Source: Actinomadura sp. 6K520 (GTDB lineage: Bacteria > Actinomycetota > Actinomycetes > Streptosporangiales > Streptosporangiaceae). Taken from it: a DNA stretch of 64,000 nt. The stretch lies in the NCBI RefSeq assembly GCF_004349245.1, contig NZ_SMLC01000002.1, forward strand, positions 62,001-126,000, written 5' to 3'. Shown one piece after another: positions 41,816-50,345 of this stretch. The notes under the pieces are model-generated. The model was given only the letters and a program-made list of their open reading frames with translations. It was not told the origin of the DNA and ran no database searches. A program made the position numbers and the translations under genes. Numbering within the stretch: position 1 is the stretch's first letter; the number at the start of each line of letters is the position of its first letter.

Positions 41816-42352
41816 ATGGCCCAGGACAGGCAGCCGACCGAAACGCGCTCCTCCGGGCAGGGCGGCGATGTCGTCCGTCCCGCTTCGATCGAGCGCCGCA
41901 GTACCGGATCGACCGTGACCGCACGGGACATGACCGGGCGCCCGGTCGGCACTCGGCGCCCGATGGAGCCGCAGCGCTCCGGTGACGGCGGCCTGGCCCA
42001 CGTGGTCGAGGTCCTGCTGGACAAGGGCCTGGTGATCAACGCCGACATCATGGTGTCGGTGGCGGGTGTGGAGCTGCTCGGGATCCGGTTGCGGGCGGCA
42101 CTGGCGTCGTTCGAGACCGCCGCGCGCTACGGCCTGGAGTTCCCCTCCGGGACGAACGTGGAGACGGCCGCCTGGAAGGAGACCGAGGACCCGAAGGAGA
42201 CCTGCCCCGACTGCGGGAAGCGGGCTCCCATACGGCAGTTGCTGGAGGAGTACTGCCCGTGGTGCGGCTGGCGCAGCGCCAAGGCGCTGACCGAGGCCGC
42301 GCGGAACGGCTCTTCGGCCAAGAAGAAGCCGCGGGACGGCGATGCCGGCTGA
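41816..42352 (+). CDS. gvpJ: GvpJ/GvpA-fold protein with C-terminal zinc ribbon
   Basis: 178 aa from ATG 41816 (GAGGACATG before it; ATG 41813 and TTG 41765 are alternatives). Residues ~58-110 are a GvpA/GvpJ core: HVVEVLLDKGLVINADIMVS followed by VAGVELLGIRLRAALASFET. Before it is a disordered, charged ~55-residue N-terminus. After it, CPDCGKRAP and CPWCGWRSA (about residues 132-154) form a four-Cys zinc ribbon, which I do not know from canonical GvpJ or GvpA. GvpA is ~70 aa and GvpJ usually lacks the ribbon. It is first of four tightly linked genes and probably a minor or modified shell protein; the ribbon may recruit a partner. Confidence 0.83.
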   Translation: MAQDRQPTETRSSGQGGDVVRPASIERRSTGSTVTARDMTGRPVGTRRPMEPQRSGDGGLAHVVEVLLDKGLVINADIMVSVAGVELLGIRLRAALASFETAARYGLEFPSGTNVETAAWKETEDPKETCPDCGKRAPIRQLLEEYCPWCGWRSAKALTEAARNGSSAKKKPRDGDAG

Positions 42353-43295
42353 ATCCCCGATGTCCGCGCCGCTGCGCCCGACGCGCGACCCGCAGGTCAC
42401 CCTGGACGACCTGCTGGAGGTCGTGCTGAACAAGGGCGCGGTGCTCCACCTGGACCTCATCATCGCGGTCGCCGACATCCCGCTCATCGGGGTCAACCTG
42501 CGCGCGGCGATCGCCGGTATGGAGACCATGCTGGAGTACGGGCTGCTGGAGCAGTGGGACGCCGACACGCGCGCCTGGGCGGAGCGCGCCACCGCCGCCG
42601 CACCCGAACTCGAAGAGGACGAGCGGGTGGTCATCCGGTCGTTCGGCGGCCATTACGACGAACGCGGCATGTCCCACGTCTGGCGGCCCGGCACCCTCTT
42701 CCTCACCGACCGGCGCATCCTGGTCCACCGGCGCGAGCCGCGCGAGGTGCTCTGGGAGGCCCGGCTGGAGGACGTCGACGCCACCCGCCTGCAGAGTGAG
42801 CGGACGGTCGGCGGCGAGGAGCGCCTGCGGGTGCGCGTGGAGCTGACCGGCGGGGACGGCGCCCTCCTCTCCGCCGCGAACCCAGAGAAGTTCGACGAGA
42901 CCCTGCGCCGCCTGGCACCACACGTCCGGTCCCACGAGCCGCGCCCCCTGATCGCGGACGACGGCGGCCCCGAATGCGAGGCCCACATGTGGTACCACGA
43001 ACCGCGCCGGGACGGCGCCATGTGGCGCGGCGGCCGGGCCCGGCTGGAGAACGGCCGCCTGACCTGGAAGTCGCCGACCGACGCTCGCCCGGCCGTGACC
43101 CTGGACACCGCCCGGATCCGCGACGTGCGGCTCGAACCCGGGACCACGCCCACGACCGGCCTGGACCGCCTGGTCGTGGACGCGGCGGGCGAGCACCTCG
43201 TGCTGGCCACCGCGGAGGGGCCGCGCTGGGCGCGGCTTCTGGCGCCGTCCGCCCGCACCGCCGCTGGGAAGGAGCCTCATGGCCATCACCGTTGA
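42342..43295 (+). CDS. GvpJ/GvpA-fold protein fused to PH/GRAM-like domains
   Basis: 317 aa from ATG 42342, overlapping the previous gene by 11 bases. Residues ~18-75 are a second GvpA/GvpJ core (LDDLLEVVLNKGAVLHLDL; AVADIPLIGVNLRAAIAGME). The remainder looks like two PH/GRAM-type beta-sandwich repeats: about 95-190 (GTLFLTDRRILVHRREPREV...WEARLEDVDATRL) and about 205-310 (RGGRARLENGRLTWKS; LDTARIRDVRLEPG). PH/GRAM domains bind membranes or proteins. I know of no gas vesicle protein with this layout. It may tether the assembly to a membrane or cargo (inference). Confidence 0.78.
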   Translation: MPAESPMSAPLRPTRDPQVTLDDLLEVVLNKGAVLHLDLIIAVADIPLIGVNLRAAIAGMETMLEYGLLEQWDADTRAWAERATAAAPELEEDERVVIRSFGGHYDERGMSHVWRPGTLFLTDRRILVHRREPREVLWEARLEDVDATRLQSERTVGGEERLRVRVELTGGDGALLSAANPEKFDETLRRLAPHVRSHEPRPLIADDGGPECEAHMWYHEPRRDGAMWRGGRARLENGRLTWKSPTDARPAVTLDTARIRDVRLEPGTTPTTGLDRLVVDAAGEHLVLATAEGPRWARLLAPSARTAAGKEPHGHHR

Positions 43296-43608
43296 CGAGA
43301 GCAGCCTCAAGAACGGTGTTCTCACCCTCGTGGTCACCCTGGTCGAAGTGATCCAGGAAGCGCTGGAACGGCAGGCCGTGCGCCGGATGGAGGGCGGCGA
43401 CCTCAGCACCGAGGAGCTGAACCGCCTGGGCGACGCCCTGCTGGAGCTGGACGAGGCCATGGAGGAGATCAAGGCCGAGCACGGCATCACCGCCTCCGTG
43501 GCGGACCTGCACCGCGGCCTGGACGAGGTCGTCGACGAGGTCGTGGACCGCCTGGCCAACCCCGAACGCTGGGCCGAGGAGATCGAGGGCGGGGGTGAGC
43601 GGCGTTGA
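43279..43608 (+). CDS. gvpK: gas vesicle protein GvpK
   Basis: 109 aa, normal for GvpK, with AAGGAG before the ATG and a 17-base overlap with the preceding gene. It matches the GvpK pattern of a beta start (SLKNGVLTLVVTLVEVIQEALERQAVRRME) in two parts and charged helices (LSTEELNRLGDALLELDEAM; GLDEVVDEVVDRL). GvpK is an accessory factor needed for gas vesicle assembly. Its presence shows the cassette is derived from a gas vesicle locus. Confidence 0.88.
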   Translation: MAITVDESSLKNGVLTLVVTLVEVIQEALERQAVRRMEGGDLSTEELNRLGDALLELDEAMEEIKAEHGITASVADLHRGLDEVVDEVVDRLANPERWAEEIEGGGERR

Positions 43609-44417
43609 GCGGCGAAGCCCTGTACGTGTACGCGCTCCTCGCCGACCCCGGGGCCGGCGCCGAACCCCCGGGCGAGGGACTCGACGGCGCGCCGCTGCGG
43701 CTGGTCCGGGCCGCCGACTGCGGGCTGGCCGCCCTGGTCCACGCGGCCCCGGCGCGGCCCTACCAGGGGCCGGACGACGACGTCCGCCGCTGGATCCGCA
43801 CCCACGACGAGGCGGTCGAGGGCATGCGCCGCGCGGCGGGCGGCGTGCTGCCCATGACCTTCAACGTGCTGGTCGCCCCCGGCGAGGACGGCGACGCCGA
43901 GAGCCGCCTGCGCGCCTGGCTGCGGGAGAGCCGCGACGACCTCCACGACCGCCTCGCCAGGTTGCGCGGCCGCGCCGAGTACCGCGTCGAGATCACGCTG
44001 GACTCCACGGCCGTGCCGACCGACGACGGCTCCGTCCAGGAGATCGAAGAGCGCATGCGGAACAGCTCGCTCGGCCTGCGGCGCCTGCTGGCCAAGCAGC
44101 TGGACGCCAAGCGCCGGGCCGCGGCCGACTCCTTCGCCGACCAGCTGCACGCCGACGCCCGCCGCCGGCTGGGCGCCGTCGCCGAGGACCTGGCCGACCG
44201 CCGCCGCGCGACGCGCCGTCCCGAGGAGATCGAGGTGCTCTCCCTGGCCCTGCTGGTGCACGACGACGATGTCGAGAACCTGGGGTTCATCCTCTCCGAA
44301 CTGCAGGAAGGCCATCCCGCCGTCCAGGTGCGCTTCCTCGGCCCGTGGCCGCCCTACTCGTTCACCGGAGACCAGCTGGCGACCCCGGCCGCCACGAGCA
44401 CGACCCCCGGCCACTGA
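43605..44417 (+). CDS. GvpF/GvpL-family gas vesicle protein
   Basis: 270 aa from TTG 43605, overlapping the gvpK stop (TTGA). It begins with the typical LYVYALLADPG and has the two-domain pattern of GvpF/GvpL (VLPMTFNVLVAPGEDGDAE; YRVEITLDSTA in the middle; LALLVHDDDVENLGFILSEL and a GPWPPYSF end). GvpF binds GvpA and helps nucleate vesicles. It is last gene of the cassette. GvpF and GvpL are hard to separate by eye. Confidence 0.88.
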   Translation: MSGEALYVYALLADPGAGAEPPGEGLDGAPLRLVRAADCGLAALVHAAPARPYQGPDDDVRRWIRTHDEAVEGMRRAAGGVLPMTFNVLVAPGEDGDAESRLRAWLRESRDDLHDRLARLRGRAEYRVEITLDSTAVPTDDGSVQEIEERMRNSSLGLRRLLAKQLDAKRRAAADSFADQLHADARRRLGAVAEDLADRRRATRRPEEIEVLSLALLVHDDDVENLGFILSELQEGHPAVQVRFLGPWPPYSFTGDQLATPAATSTTPGH

Positions 44418-44510
44418 GACCACCCGCCCGTCCACGCGACCTCGGCATCACCTGTGGCTCGGCCGTATTGCGGACATCTTCTGGCCGCTTCCGTCTCTAG
44501 CGTGCCGGGC

Positions 44511-45641
44511 ATGGACATCACCGAGATCCGCCCGTTCCGCATCGAGATCCCGCAGCGCGACCTGGACGATCTGCGTGACCGGCTGGCCCGTACCCGCTGG
44601 CCCGACCAGCTGCCGGGCGTGGGCTGGTCGTTCGGGGTGCCGCTGGATCGGGTGCAGGAGCTGGCCGAACACTGGCGCACCGAGTACGACTGGCGGCGCC
44701 ACGAGACCAGGCTGAACGGATTTCCGCAGTTCACCACCGAGATCGACGGGCAGCGGGTGCATTTCCTGCACGTCCGCTCGCCGGAGCCGGACGCGTTGCC
44801 GCTGATCCTCACGCACGGCTGGCCGAGCACGTTCGCCGACTTCAGCGCGATGGTGGGCCCGCTGACGGACCCGCGCGCACACGGCGGCGACCCGGCGGAC
44901 GCGTTCCACGTGGTCGCACCGTCCGTTCCGGGTTTCGGGTTCTCCGGCCCCACGCGCGAACCCGGCTGGGGGCTGGCGCGCATCGCCCGCGCCTGGGCAG
45001 AGCTGATGCGGCGCCTGGGGTACGAGCGTTATGGCGCGCAGGGCAACGACATCGGCTCGGTGCTGGCACCCGAACTCGGACGCACGGCGCCGGACAACGT
45101 TGTGGGCGTGCACGTCAACGCACATATGACATTGCCGTCAGGGGATCCGGCGGAGCTGGAAGGGCTGTCCCAGGCCGACCAGGCCCGGCTGGCGCTGATG
45201 GCCGGCTGGGAGGAGTACTCGGGCTATGGGGTGGTGCAGAGCACCCGTCCGCAAACCCTCGCGTATGCCCTGGCCGACTCTCCTGCGGGGCAGCTGGCCT
45301 GGTACGCCGACCATTACGACGACCACGGCGGCAAGGTGGACGCGATCGACCGCGACGCCGTCCTGACCAACGTGAGCATCTTCTGGCTGACCGGAACCGC
45401 GGGGTCGGCGATACGCCTCTACCGGGAGTCGGCCGACATCTGGGGCAAGCCGGTCTCGAAGTCGGCGGTGCCGACGGGAGTGGCGGTGTTCCCAGGGGAC
45501 GCGACCGTGCGGCGCTTCGCCGAACGCGACAACGAGATCACGGCATGGACGGAGCACGACGAGGGCGGGCACTTCGCCGCATTGGAGGTTCCCGGCCTGG
45601 TCACGTCCGTGATCCGGGAATTCTTCCGCACCCTGCGCTGA
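44511..45641 (+). CDS. epoxide hydrolase (EHN-domain alpha/beta hydrolase)
   Basis: 376 aa from ATG 44511; the longer reading from 44454 lacks support. Residues 1-110 are the N-terminal epoxide hydrolase (EHN) domain ([35 protein letters not shown]). The alpha/beta-hydrolase core has the oxyanion [10 protein letters not shown], the nucleophile Asp in [13 protein letters not shown] and the C-terminal His in [10 protein letters not shown]. It opens epoxides by a covalent ester. A short promoter region (44418-44510) separates it from the gvp genes, so it is probably not part of that operon. Little ribosome-binding sequence is seen, so translation may be leaderless. Confidence 0.9.
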   Translation: MDITEIRPFRIEIPQRDLDDLRDRLARTRWPDQLPGVGWSFGVPLDRVQELAEHWRTEYDWRRHETRLNGFPQFTTEIDGQRVHFLHVRSPEPDALPLILTHGWPSTFADFSAMVGPLTDPRAHGGDPADAFHVVAPSVPGFGFSGPTREPGWGLARIARAWAELMRRLGYERYGAQGNDIGSVLAPELGRTAPDNVVGVHVNAHMTLPSGDPAELEGLSQADQARLALMAGWEEYSGYGVVQSTRPQTLAYALADSPAGQLAWYADHYDDHGGKVDAIDRDAVLTNVSIFWLTGTAGSAIRLYRESADIWGKPVSKSAVPTGVAVFPGDATVRRFAERDNEITAWTEHDEGGHFAALEVPGLVTSVIREFFRTLR

Positions 45642-45676
45642 ACCATGTGCCACCGATGCCACGTCAGGCCCGGCGG

Positions 45677-46969
45677 TCATTCGGGGAGGAGGATGGGCTG
45701 TGGGTAGTCGAGGGTGCGTCGCTGGGACGCGGGCAGGGCCCACGGGCGGTGGACGCGCGAACCCTCGATGCCGGCGAGTTCGGGCACGTATCTGCGGACG
45801 TAATCGCCGCGCGGGTCGAACCGGGACGCCTGCCGGAGCGGGTTCATGACCTGGTCCGGCCGGGTGCTGTTCCCGGTGCCCGCCACCCACTGCCAGTTCC
45901 CCGCGTTGTCGGCGATGTCGCCGTCGGTGAGCCAGTCGCCGAAGTGGCGCAGGCCGTCCCGCCAGTCGATCCCGAGGTCGCGGGTCAGGAACGATGCGGT
46001 GATGAGCCGTGCGCGGTTGTGCATGAAGCCCTCGCGGTGCAACTGGCGCATGCCCGCGTCCACGATCGGGACGCCGGTCATGCCGTCGCACCACGCGGCG
46101 AGGGCGTCCTCGTCGTCGTTCCAGCGCCGGTCGCGCGGCCGGTAGTCGTCCCTGGGCAGCGCCGGGAACGCCGCGGCGACCTGGTGGTGGAAGTCGCGCC
46201 ACGCGAGCTGGCGGCGGAACGCGTCCGGCCCGGTCTGCGCCAGTTCCCGCGGCGAGACGCAGCCGAACTTCAGGTACGGGCTGAGCCGGGACGTCCGGTC
46301 GGCGGCGAGATCGTCGTGGACGTCCTCGTACGCCGCCGCGTCCCGCCGGAGCCACGCCGCGAGGCGTTCCCGCCCCTTCCGCTCGCCGCCGGGCGCGAGG
46401 TCCGGCGACGGCGAGCCCGGCGTCAGTTCGGCGAGCCGCGGCAGCGGGCCCGCGTTGACGCCGGACGGCAGGCGGACCGCCTCGGGCACGTCCGCGACCG
46501 GACGCCACCGGGCCGCCTCCCAGGCCCGCCAGTACGGGGTGAACACCCGGTAGTGGTCGCCGCTGGCGGGCGTGAGCTCACCCGGCGGGACGACCGTGAT
46601 GCCGGGATGCAGCGAGATGTCCAGGCCGATCTGCCGGAGGCCGGCGAGGCGCCGGGTGGCGAACGCCGACCGCTCGTCGGCGACGAACAGCGACGCGGCG
46701 TGCGTCCTCTCGGCCAGCCGCGCGACCTCCGCGACCGGGTCGCCGCGCACCACCACCAGGTCGCCGCCCAGCTCGCGCAGCGATTTCCGCAGGTCCGCCA
46801 GGCTGTCCAGGAGGAACCGGACGCGGTTGGGCACGCCGAACGGACCGTCCAGGATCGCCCTGTCGAGGACGAACGCCGGAACGACACGGCCGGCCTCGCA
46901 GGCGGCGGCCAGAGCGGGATTGTCCCGGACCCGGAGATCACGGGTGAACAGCATGATCGACGTGCTCAT
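45677..46969 (-). CDS. class I deoxyribodipyrimidine photolyase / cryptochrome family
   Basis: 430 aa from ATG 46969. N-terminal Rossmann-like photolyase domain (IMLFTRDLRVRDNPALAAACEAG, in two parts); C-terminal FAD-binding domain with SRLSPYLKFGCVSP, GMRQLHREGFMHNRARLITA and WQWVAGTGNSTRP. It repairs UV-induced cyclobutane dimers using blue light. It shares one base (TGATG) with the tspO stop and so is coupled to it, at the end of the WxL-surface operon. TspO and photolyase genes side by side suggest light or porphyrin stress. No second chromophore site can be judged by eye. Confidence 0.94.
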   Translation of the reverse strand: MSTSIMLFTRDLRVRDNPALAAACEAGRVVPAFVLDRAILDGPFGVPNRVRFLLDSLADLRKSLRELGGDLVVVRGDPVAEVARLAERTHAASLFVADERSAFATRRLAGLRQIGLDISLHPGITVVPPGELTPASGDHYRVFTPYWRAWEAARWRPVADVPEAVRLPSGVNAGPLPRLAELTPGSPSPDLAPGGERKGRERLAAWLRRDAAAYEDVHDDLAADRTSRLSPYLKFGCVSPRELAQTGPDAFRRQLAWRDFHHQVAAAFPALPRDDYRPRDRRWNDDEDALAAWCDGMTGVPIVDAGMRQLHREGFMHNRARLITASFLTRDLGIDWRDGLRHFGDWLTDGDIADNAGNWQWVAGTGNSTRPDQVMNPLRQASRFDPRGDYVRRYVPELAGIEGSRVHRPWALPASQRRTLDYPQPILLPE

Positions 46970-47409
46970 CACCGGCGGGCGCGGCGGTTGCGGTAGGCGA
47001 TATCGCTGTTCAGCGCGGTGGCGAACGCGCACCACGCCGCGTACGGCACCAGCACGGCGCCCGCGACGGCGTCGGCACGGGCCGTGCGCCTGATCAGCTC
47101 GGCGTTGCTCACGTCCAGCAGAACCGTGCCCACGACTCCCGCGGCCGTGCTGCGCCGACGGAAGAACAAGACATTCCACGCGGCGTTCAGTGCCAGGTTG
47201 ACCCCCAGGCTGGCGGCCAAGGCACAGTGCTCACGCCCCTGCGACCTCACCAGCGCACGCCCGCTCGCCCACGCGATCGACGCGTAGAGCGGCGTCCACA
47301 CGACCCCGAACGCCCACGCCGGCGGCTGCCACGACGGCTTGGCCAACGACCGGTACCAGGCGGTATCGGGGTCGACCGCCTTGGCGCCCACCGCAGCCGC
47401 CACCGCCAC
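46969..47409 (-). CDS. tspO: TspO/MBR-family membrane protein, N-terminus altered
   Basis: 146 aa, normally ~155-165. The conserved porphyrin-binding start WYRSLAKPSWQPP and FGVVWTPLYASIAWASGRAL are present, with helices 2-5 following (LALNAAWNVLFFRRRSTAAG). The first helix is short and is read from a GTG inside the Gly-rich 3' end of the neocarzinostatin-like gene, in another frame. The two genes overlap by 179 bases, an unusual arrangement that suggests a deletion joined them. TspO binds tetrapyrroles and is linked to oxidative and light stress. It is coupled to the photolyase gene. Confidence 0.85.
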   Translation of the reverse strand: MAVAAAVGAKAVDPDTAWYRSLAKPSWQPPAWAFGVVWTPLYASIAWASGRALVRSQGREHCALAASLGVNLALNAAWNVLFFRRRSTAAGVVGTVLLDVSNAELIRRTARADAVAGAVLVPYAAWCAFATALNSDIAYRNRRARR

Positions 47410-47905
47410 CGCCGCCGAAGGTGAGCGGGATCTCGGCGGTGTTCGGCCCCTGGTTGCCCGGCGCGGTGACGGCGATGACGCAGGCGCCGGCCTTGGCGGC
47501 GCAGTCGGCGCCGCCCGCCTCGGCGACGAGCTTGATCTTGGCGTCCGTGGAGCCGTCCTTGGTCACGAAGTTGCCATCGGCGTCGGTGGCGCCGAGGATC
47601 GCTCCCCCGGTGCCCTGCGCGGCGCAGTCGTTGGGGAGCTTGGGGCCGGGCTTGCACTGGCCGAGCGTCACGAAGGTCTCGTTGGGGCTCATGCCGGTCA
47701 CCTGGACGGTGATCGTGTCTCCGGCCTTCACACCCGTGGTCTTGCTGGCATTGATCTTCGGTGCGGCCAGCGCGGGCAGCGCGACCGCCAGGACGCATGC
47801 CCCGGCTAGTGCGACCACGGCGCCGGCACGTCTCACAAGTCCGGCGAAGCCGGTCCGGGGGGCGTGGGGGGTCGCCCCCCCTCGAAAAATACTGATTCCG
47901 GTCAC
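47231..47905 (-). CDS. secreted neocarzinostatin-like Ig-fold protein with a probably truncated, frame-shifted C-terminus
   Basis: 224 aa from GTG 47905 with GAAGGAG eight bases before it. A signal peptide (RRAGAVVALAGACVLAVALPALA) precedes one neocarzinostatin-like domain (APKINASKTTGVKAGDTITV to NTAEIPLTF), with the paired Cys typical of that fold. After a GGGGGGGCGG stretch the frame runs ~60 residues through the tspO region as low-complexity, Arg/Gly/Val-rich sequence. I read those residues as non-native. Homologues usually end with a membrane anchor or a sortase signal, and neither is seen here. No chromophore-synthesis genes are near, so it is a surface Ig-fold protein, not an enediyne carrier. 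Confidence 0.7.
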   Translation of the reverse strand: MTGISIFRGGATPHAPRTGFAGLVRRAGAVVALAGACVLAVALPALAAPKINASKTTGVKAGDTITVQVTGMSPNETFVTLGQCKPGPKLPNDCAAQGTGGAILGATDADGNFVTKDGSTDAKIKLVAEAGGADCAAKAGACVIAVTAPGNQGPNTAEIPLTFGGGGGGGCGGRQGGRPRYRLVPVVGQAVVAAAGVGVRGRVDAALRVDRVGERACAGEVAGA

Positions 47906-47934
47906 GGCGTTTGCTCCTTCTGGTTGGCTGCCGC

Positions 47935-48507
47935 CTATCTGCTGCGGCGTTGGACGACGGTGACGACTCCCCCGGCGAGGACGAGCAGCGCGACGGTCGC
48001 GGCCCAGAGCGGCGTCGAGGGGCCTCCGGTGCCCGGCCCGGCCCCGGCGGCGGGCACCGGGGAGGTGTGCACGGCGGAACCGCCCTTGAACGACGACCCC
48101 TTGAAGCCCACGCGGACGATCGCGGTGTTGGTGTCGTAGACGGCGTCCGGCACGGTGCCCGGCAGGGGCCCGGCGCCGATGACGCACTGCCGGGTCATGC
48201 AGTCGATGCCGCCGAACTCCGGACGGGCCTTCAACCGGACCTCCGGCAGCTTGCCGTGCGCGTCGACGTTGACGAAGGTGGCGCCGCCGCCGAGGTCGCA
48301 GTCCTTGAGCCCGTTGGTGTAGCCCTCCCGGCACAGCCCGACGGCGACCGCCTTCAGCCCGGGCCGGAACCCGGCCCCGGAGACGATGATCGTCTCGCCG
48401 GCGGTGAGGTCGGCGGAGCGGCTGACGTGCAGCTCGGGCGGGGCCGCCACCGTCCCGGCGGAGGCGAGCGGGGACAGCGCCAGCGCGGCGAGCGCGATGG
48501 GGATCAC
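47935..48507 (-). CDS. membrane-anchored neocarzinostatin-like surface protein
   Basis: 190 aa from GTG 48507, overlapping the upstream MFS-ABC stop. Signal peptide (IPIALAALALSPLASAGTVA), a neocarzinostatin-like domain (ELHVSRSADLTAGETIIVSG to AIVRVGFKGSSF) with disulfide Cys pairs, a Pro/Gly linker and a C-terminal membrane helix (PLWAATVALLVLAGGVVTVV) with a basic tail. No LPxTG-type sorting motif precedes the helix. It would be held outside the membrane. Confidence 0.82.
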   Translation of the reverse strand: MIPIALAALALSPLASAGTVAAPPELHVSRSADLTAGETIIVSGAGFRPGLKAVAVGLCREGYTNGLKDCDLGGGATFVNVDAHGKLPEVRLKARPEFGGIDCMTRQCVIGAGPLPGTVPDAVYDTNTAIVRVGFKGSSFKGGSAVHTSPVPAAGAGPGTGGPSTPLWAATVALLVLAGGVVTVVQRRSR

Positions 48508-50345
48508 GTGACGGAACCTCCGGTGCTGCGGGCCACGGCCGGCGGGCGCGGCTCGCCGGCCGCCGGGACGGGGATCTCGGCGATGCGGCCGGGCTCGACG
48601 GCGTAGGCGCGGTGGACGAGCGCGAGGATCTCCGGCGTGGCGGGTCCGGCGATGACCACGGCGGTGCCGGTGGCGGCGAGCCGGCGCAGCACGGCGTGCA
48701 CGGCGGTGGCGCACGGGCCGCCCGCGATGCCGTCCACCAGCAGGAGCCGGGGCCGGGTGAGCAGCGCCTCGGCGAGCGAGAGCAGTCCCTTCGGCGCGGC
48801 GGTGAGCGCTCCCGCGGGTTCGCCCGCGAGCTTGCGGAGCGAGGGGAAGACGTCCAGGACGGAGTGCGCGGCGGCGCCGGGGTCGGCGTGGCCCATCGCG
48901 CGGGCGTGCGCGGCCAGCCCCACCGCGACCGGCGACTCTCCGGGGGCGCGCGGCTCGGGGCCCGCGTGGTGGCACAGCCCCAGCGCCATGCGCTGGTAGG
49001 CGTCGAGCGCGGTCAGGTCGGCGCCGCCCAGCACGATCCCGCCCTTGCACGGCGTCCGCCCGGCCAGGGCGGCGGCGAGCGTGCCCGCGCCGGGGCCGGA
49101 CAGCGCGACGATCTCGCCCGCCGCCATCCGCAGCCCGATCCGGCGCAGCCGGGCCGGGCCGCGCGGGACCGCCAGGTCCCGGACGTCGAGGAACGGCGGC
49201 GGCTGCGCGCTCCCGGGGCCGCGCACGCGCAGCGCCAGCAGCGCACCGACGATCGGCGGCAGCGCCGTCAGCGTCAGCGCGGACCCCTCGGCGAGCACCG
49301 CGCGCAGGGCCGCCGCGCAGCCGAAACCGGCGAGCCCGCCGCCCGCCGCCGCGATCCCGGTGAGGCCGGCCGCCGCCAGACGGCGCGGTTCTGGCAGCGG
49401 CCGGAGCACGGTGGTGTCGAGGGCGGCGACGGCCAGGCCCGCGGCGGGCAGGGCGACGGCGAACCCGGCCGCGAGCGTGCCCGGGCCGGGCGCGCTCGCC
49501 ATCAGGATCGGCGCGGCGGCGCCCGCGAGCAGCAGCCAGGGGACGGTCTGCGCCGTACCGGCCGCCCGGCGCCCGAGCACGGCGAGCGCGACCGCCGGGA
49601 GCAGCGCCCACGCCAGGTGCCGGACGGGTTCCTCCCCGATCAGATCCCAGCGGAAGGTGAGCAGGTGCAGCCCGCCCATGAGCGAGGACCCCGCCACCCA
49701 GCCGACGAGCAGGTACACCGGAAGGGACGCCTTGACCTCGCGGACGCCGATCATGTCCCGCACCCGCCCGACGGACCGGCCGGACTCCCCGGGCGCCTCG
49801 CGGGCGAGGAGGGCGGCCGCCGCGGCGAGCGCGGCGGCGCAGCCGCCCGCGATCAGCAGCGCCGACCCGGGATCGGCGGACCGGAGCACCGTGAGCCAGG
49901 CGGCCGCGGCCAGGCCGGCGAGCGCGGCGGCCTGCCCGCGCGCGGGCCCGCCGGACGACCGGGCGGCGCACGCCCTCGGCACGGCGAGCAGCGGCCCCGC
50001 GAGGACCCCGGCGGCCAGCAGCGCGGTGGCGAAGACCGGGACGGCCGGGACGAGCCCCGCCAGCGCGACGGCGAGCCCGGCCGTCGCGCCGCAGGCCGCC
50101 GCCGCGCGGTGCGGGCGCCGCCGCCCGGCCGTCCAGAGCAGCGGGAAGAGTCCCGCGCAGGCGAGCACGAGGCCCGTGAGCGCCATGTAGGTCACCACGT
50201 CGCCGGGGACCTTCACCACGCCGCCGAGCGCGTCGGTGAGCAGCAGCACGGTCCCGCCCGCCGGCGGCCCGGCCGCGGCAAGGAGCACCGGCCCCGCGGT
50301 GCGGGCGGCGGCGTGCCGGGGGACCGGCGGGAGCGGAACGGTCAT
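48504..50345 (-). CDS. MFS-like membrane protein fused to a degenerate ABC ATPase domain
   Basis: 613 aa from ATG 50345 (ATGA overlap with the upstream gene). Residues ~1-400 form about twelve hydrophobic helices with an MFS-like middle (VYLLVGWVAGSSLMGGLHLL). Residues ~405-600 align with a LivF/LivG-type ATPase but the key motifs are lost: the Walker A place reads GPGAGTLAAAL (no GKT/S), the signature place reads LLSLAEALL, and Walker B is RLLLVDGIAGG (no catalytic Glu). It should not hydrolyse ATP. It may be a scaffold or a transporter with a regulatory pseudo-ATPase. It lies in the WxL/neocarzinostatin-like operon. Confidence 0.75.
   Translation of the reverse strand: MTVPLPPVPRHAAARTAGPVLLAAAGPPAGGTVLLLTDALGGVVKVPGDVVTYMALTGLVLACAGLFPLLWTAGRRRPHRAAAACGATAGLAVALAGLVPAVPVFATALLAAGVLAGPLLAVPRACAARSSGGPARGQAAALAGLAAAAWLTVLRSADPGSALLIAGGCAAALAAAAALLAREAPGESGRSVGRVRDMIGVREVKASLPVYLLVGWVAGSSLMGGLHLLTFRWDLIGEEPVRHLAWALLPAVALAVLGRRAAGTAQTVPWLLLAGAAAPILMASAPGPGTLAAGFAVALPAAGLAVAALDTTVLRPLPEPRRLAAAGLTGIAAAGGGLAGFGCAAALRAVLAEGSALTLTALPPIVGALLALRVRGPGSAQPPPFLDVRDLAVPRGPARLRRIGLRMAAGEIVALSGPGAGTLAAALAGRTPCKGGIVLGGADLTALDAYQRMALGLCHHAGPEPRAPGESPVAVGLAAHARAMGHADPGAAAHSVLDVFPSLRKLAGEPAGALTAAPKGLLSLAEALLTRPRLLLVDGIAGGPCATAVHAVLRRLAATGTAVVIAGPATPEILALVHRAYAVEPGRIAEIPVPAAGEPRPPAVARSTGGSVT

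Noticed and set aside
44418..44510. Definite promoter for the epoxide hydrolase gene
   Set aside because: TTGCGG and TCTAGC-like words are present but their spacing (about 22) is too long to call.
47231..47905. Enediyne biosynthesis suggested by neocarzinostatin-like proteins
   Set aside because: No polyketide synthase or chromophore genes; the fold is widely used in surface proteins and is here repeated with WxL/DUF916 partners.
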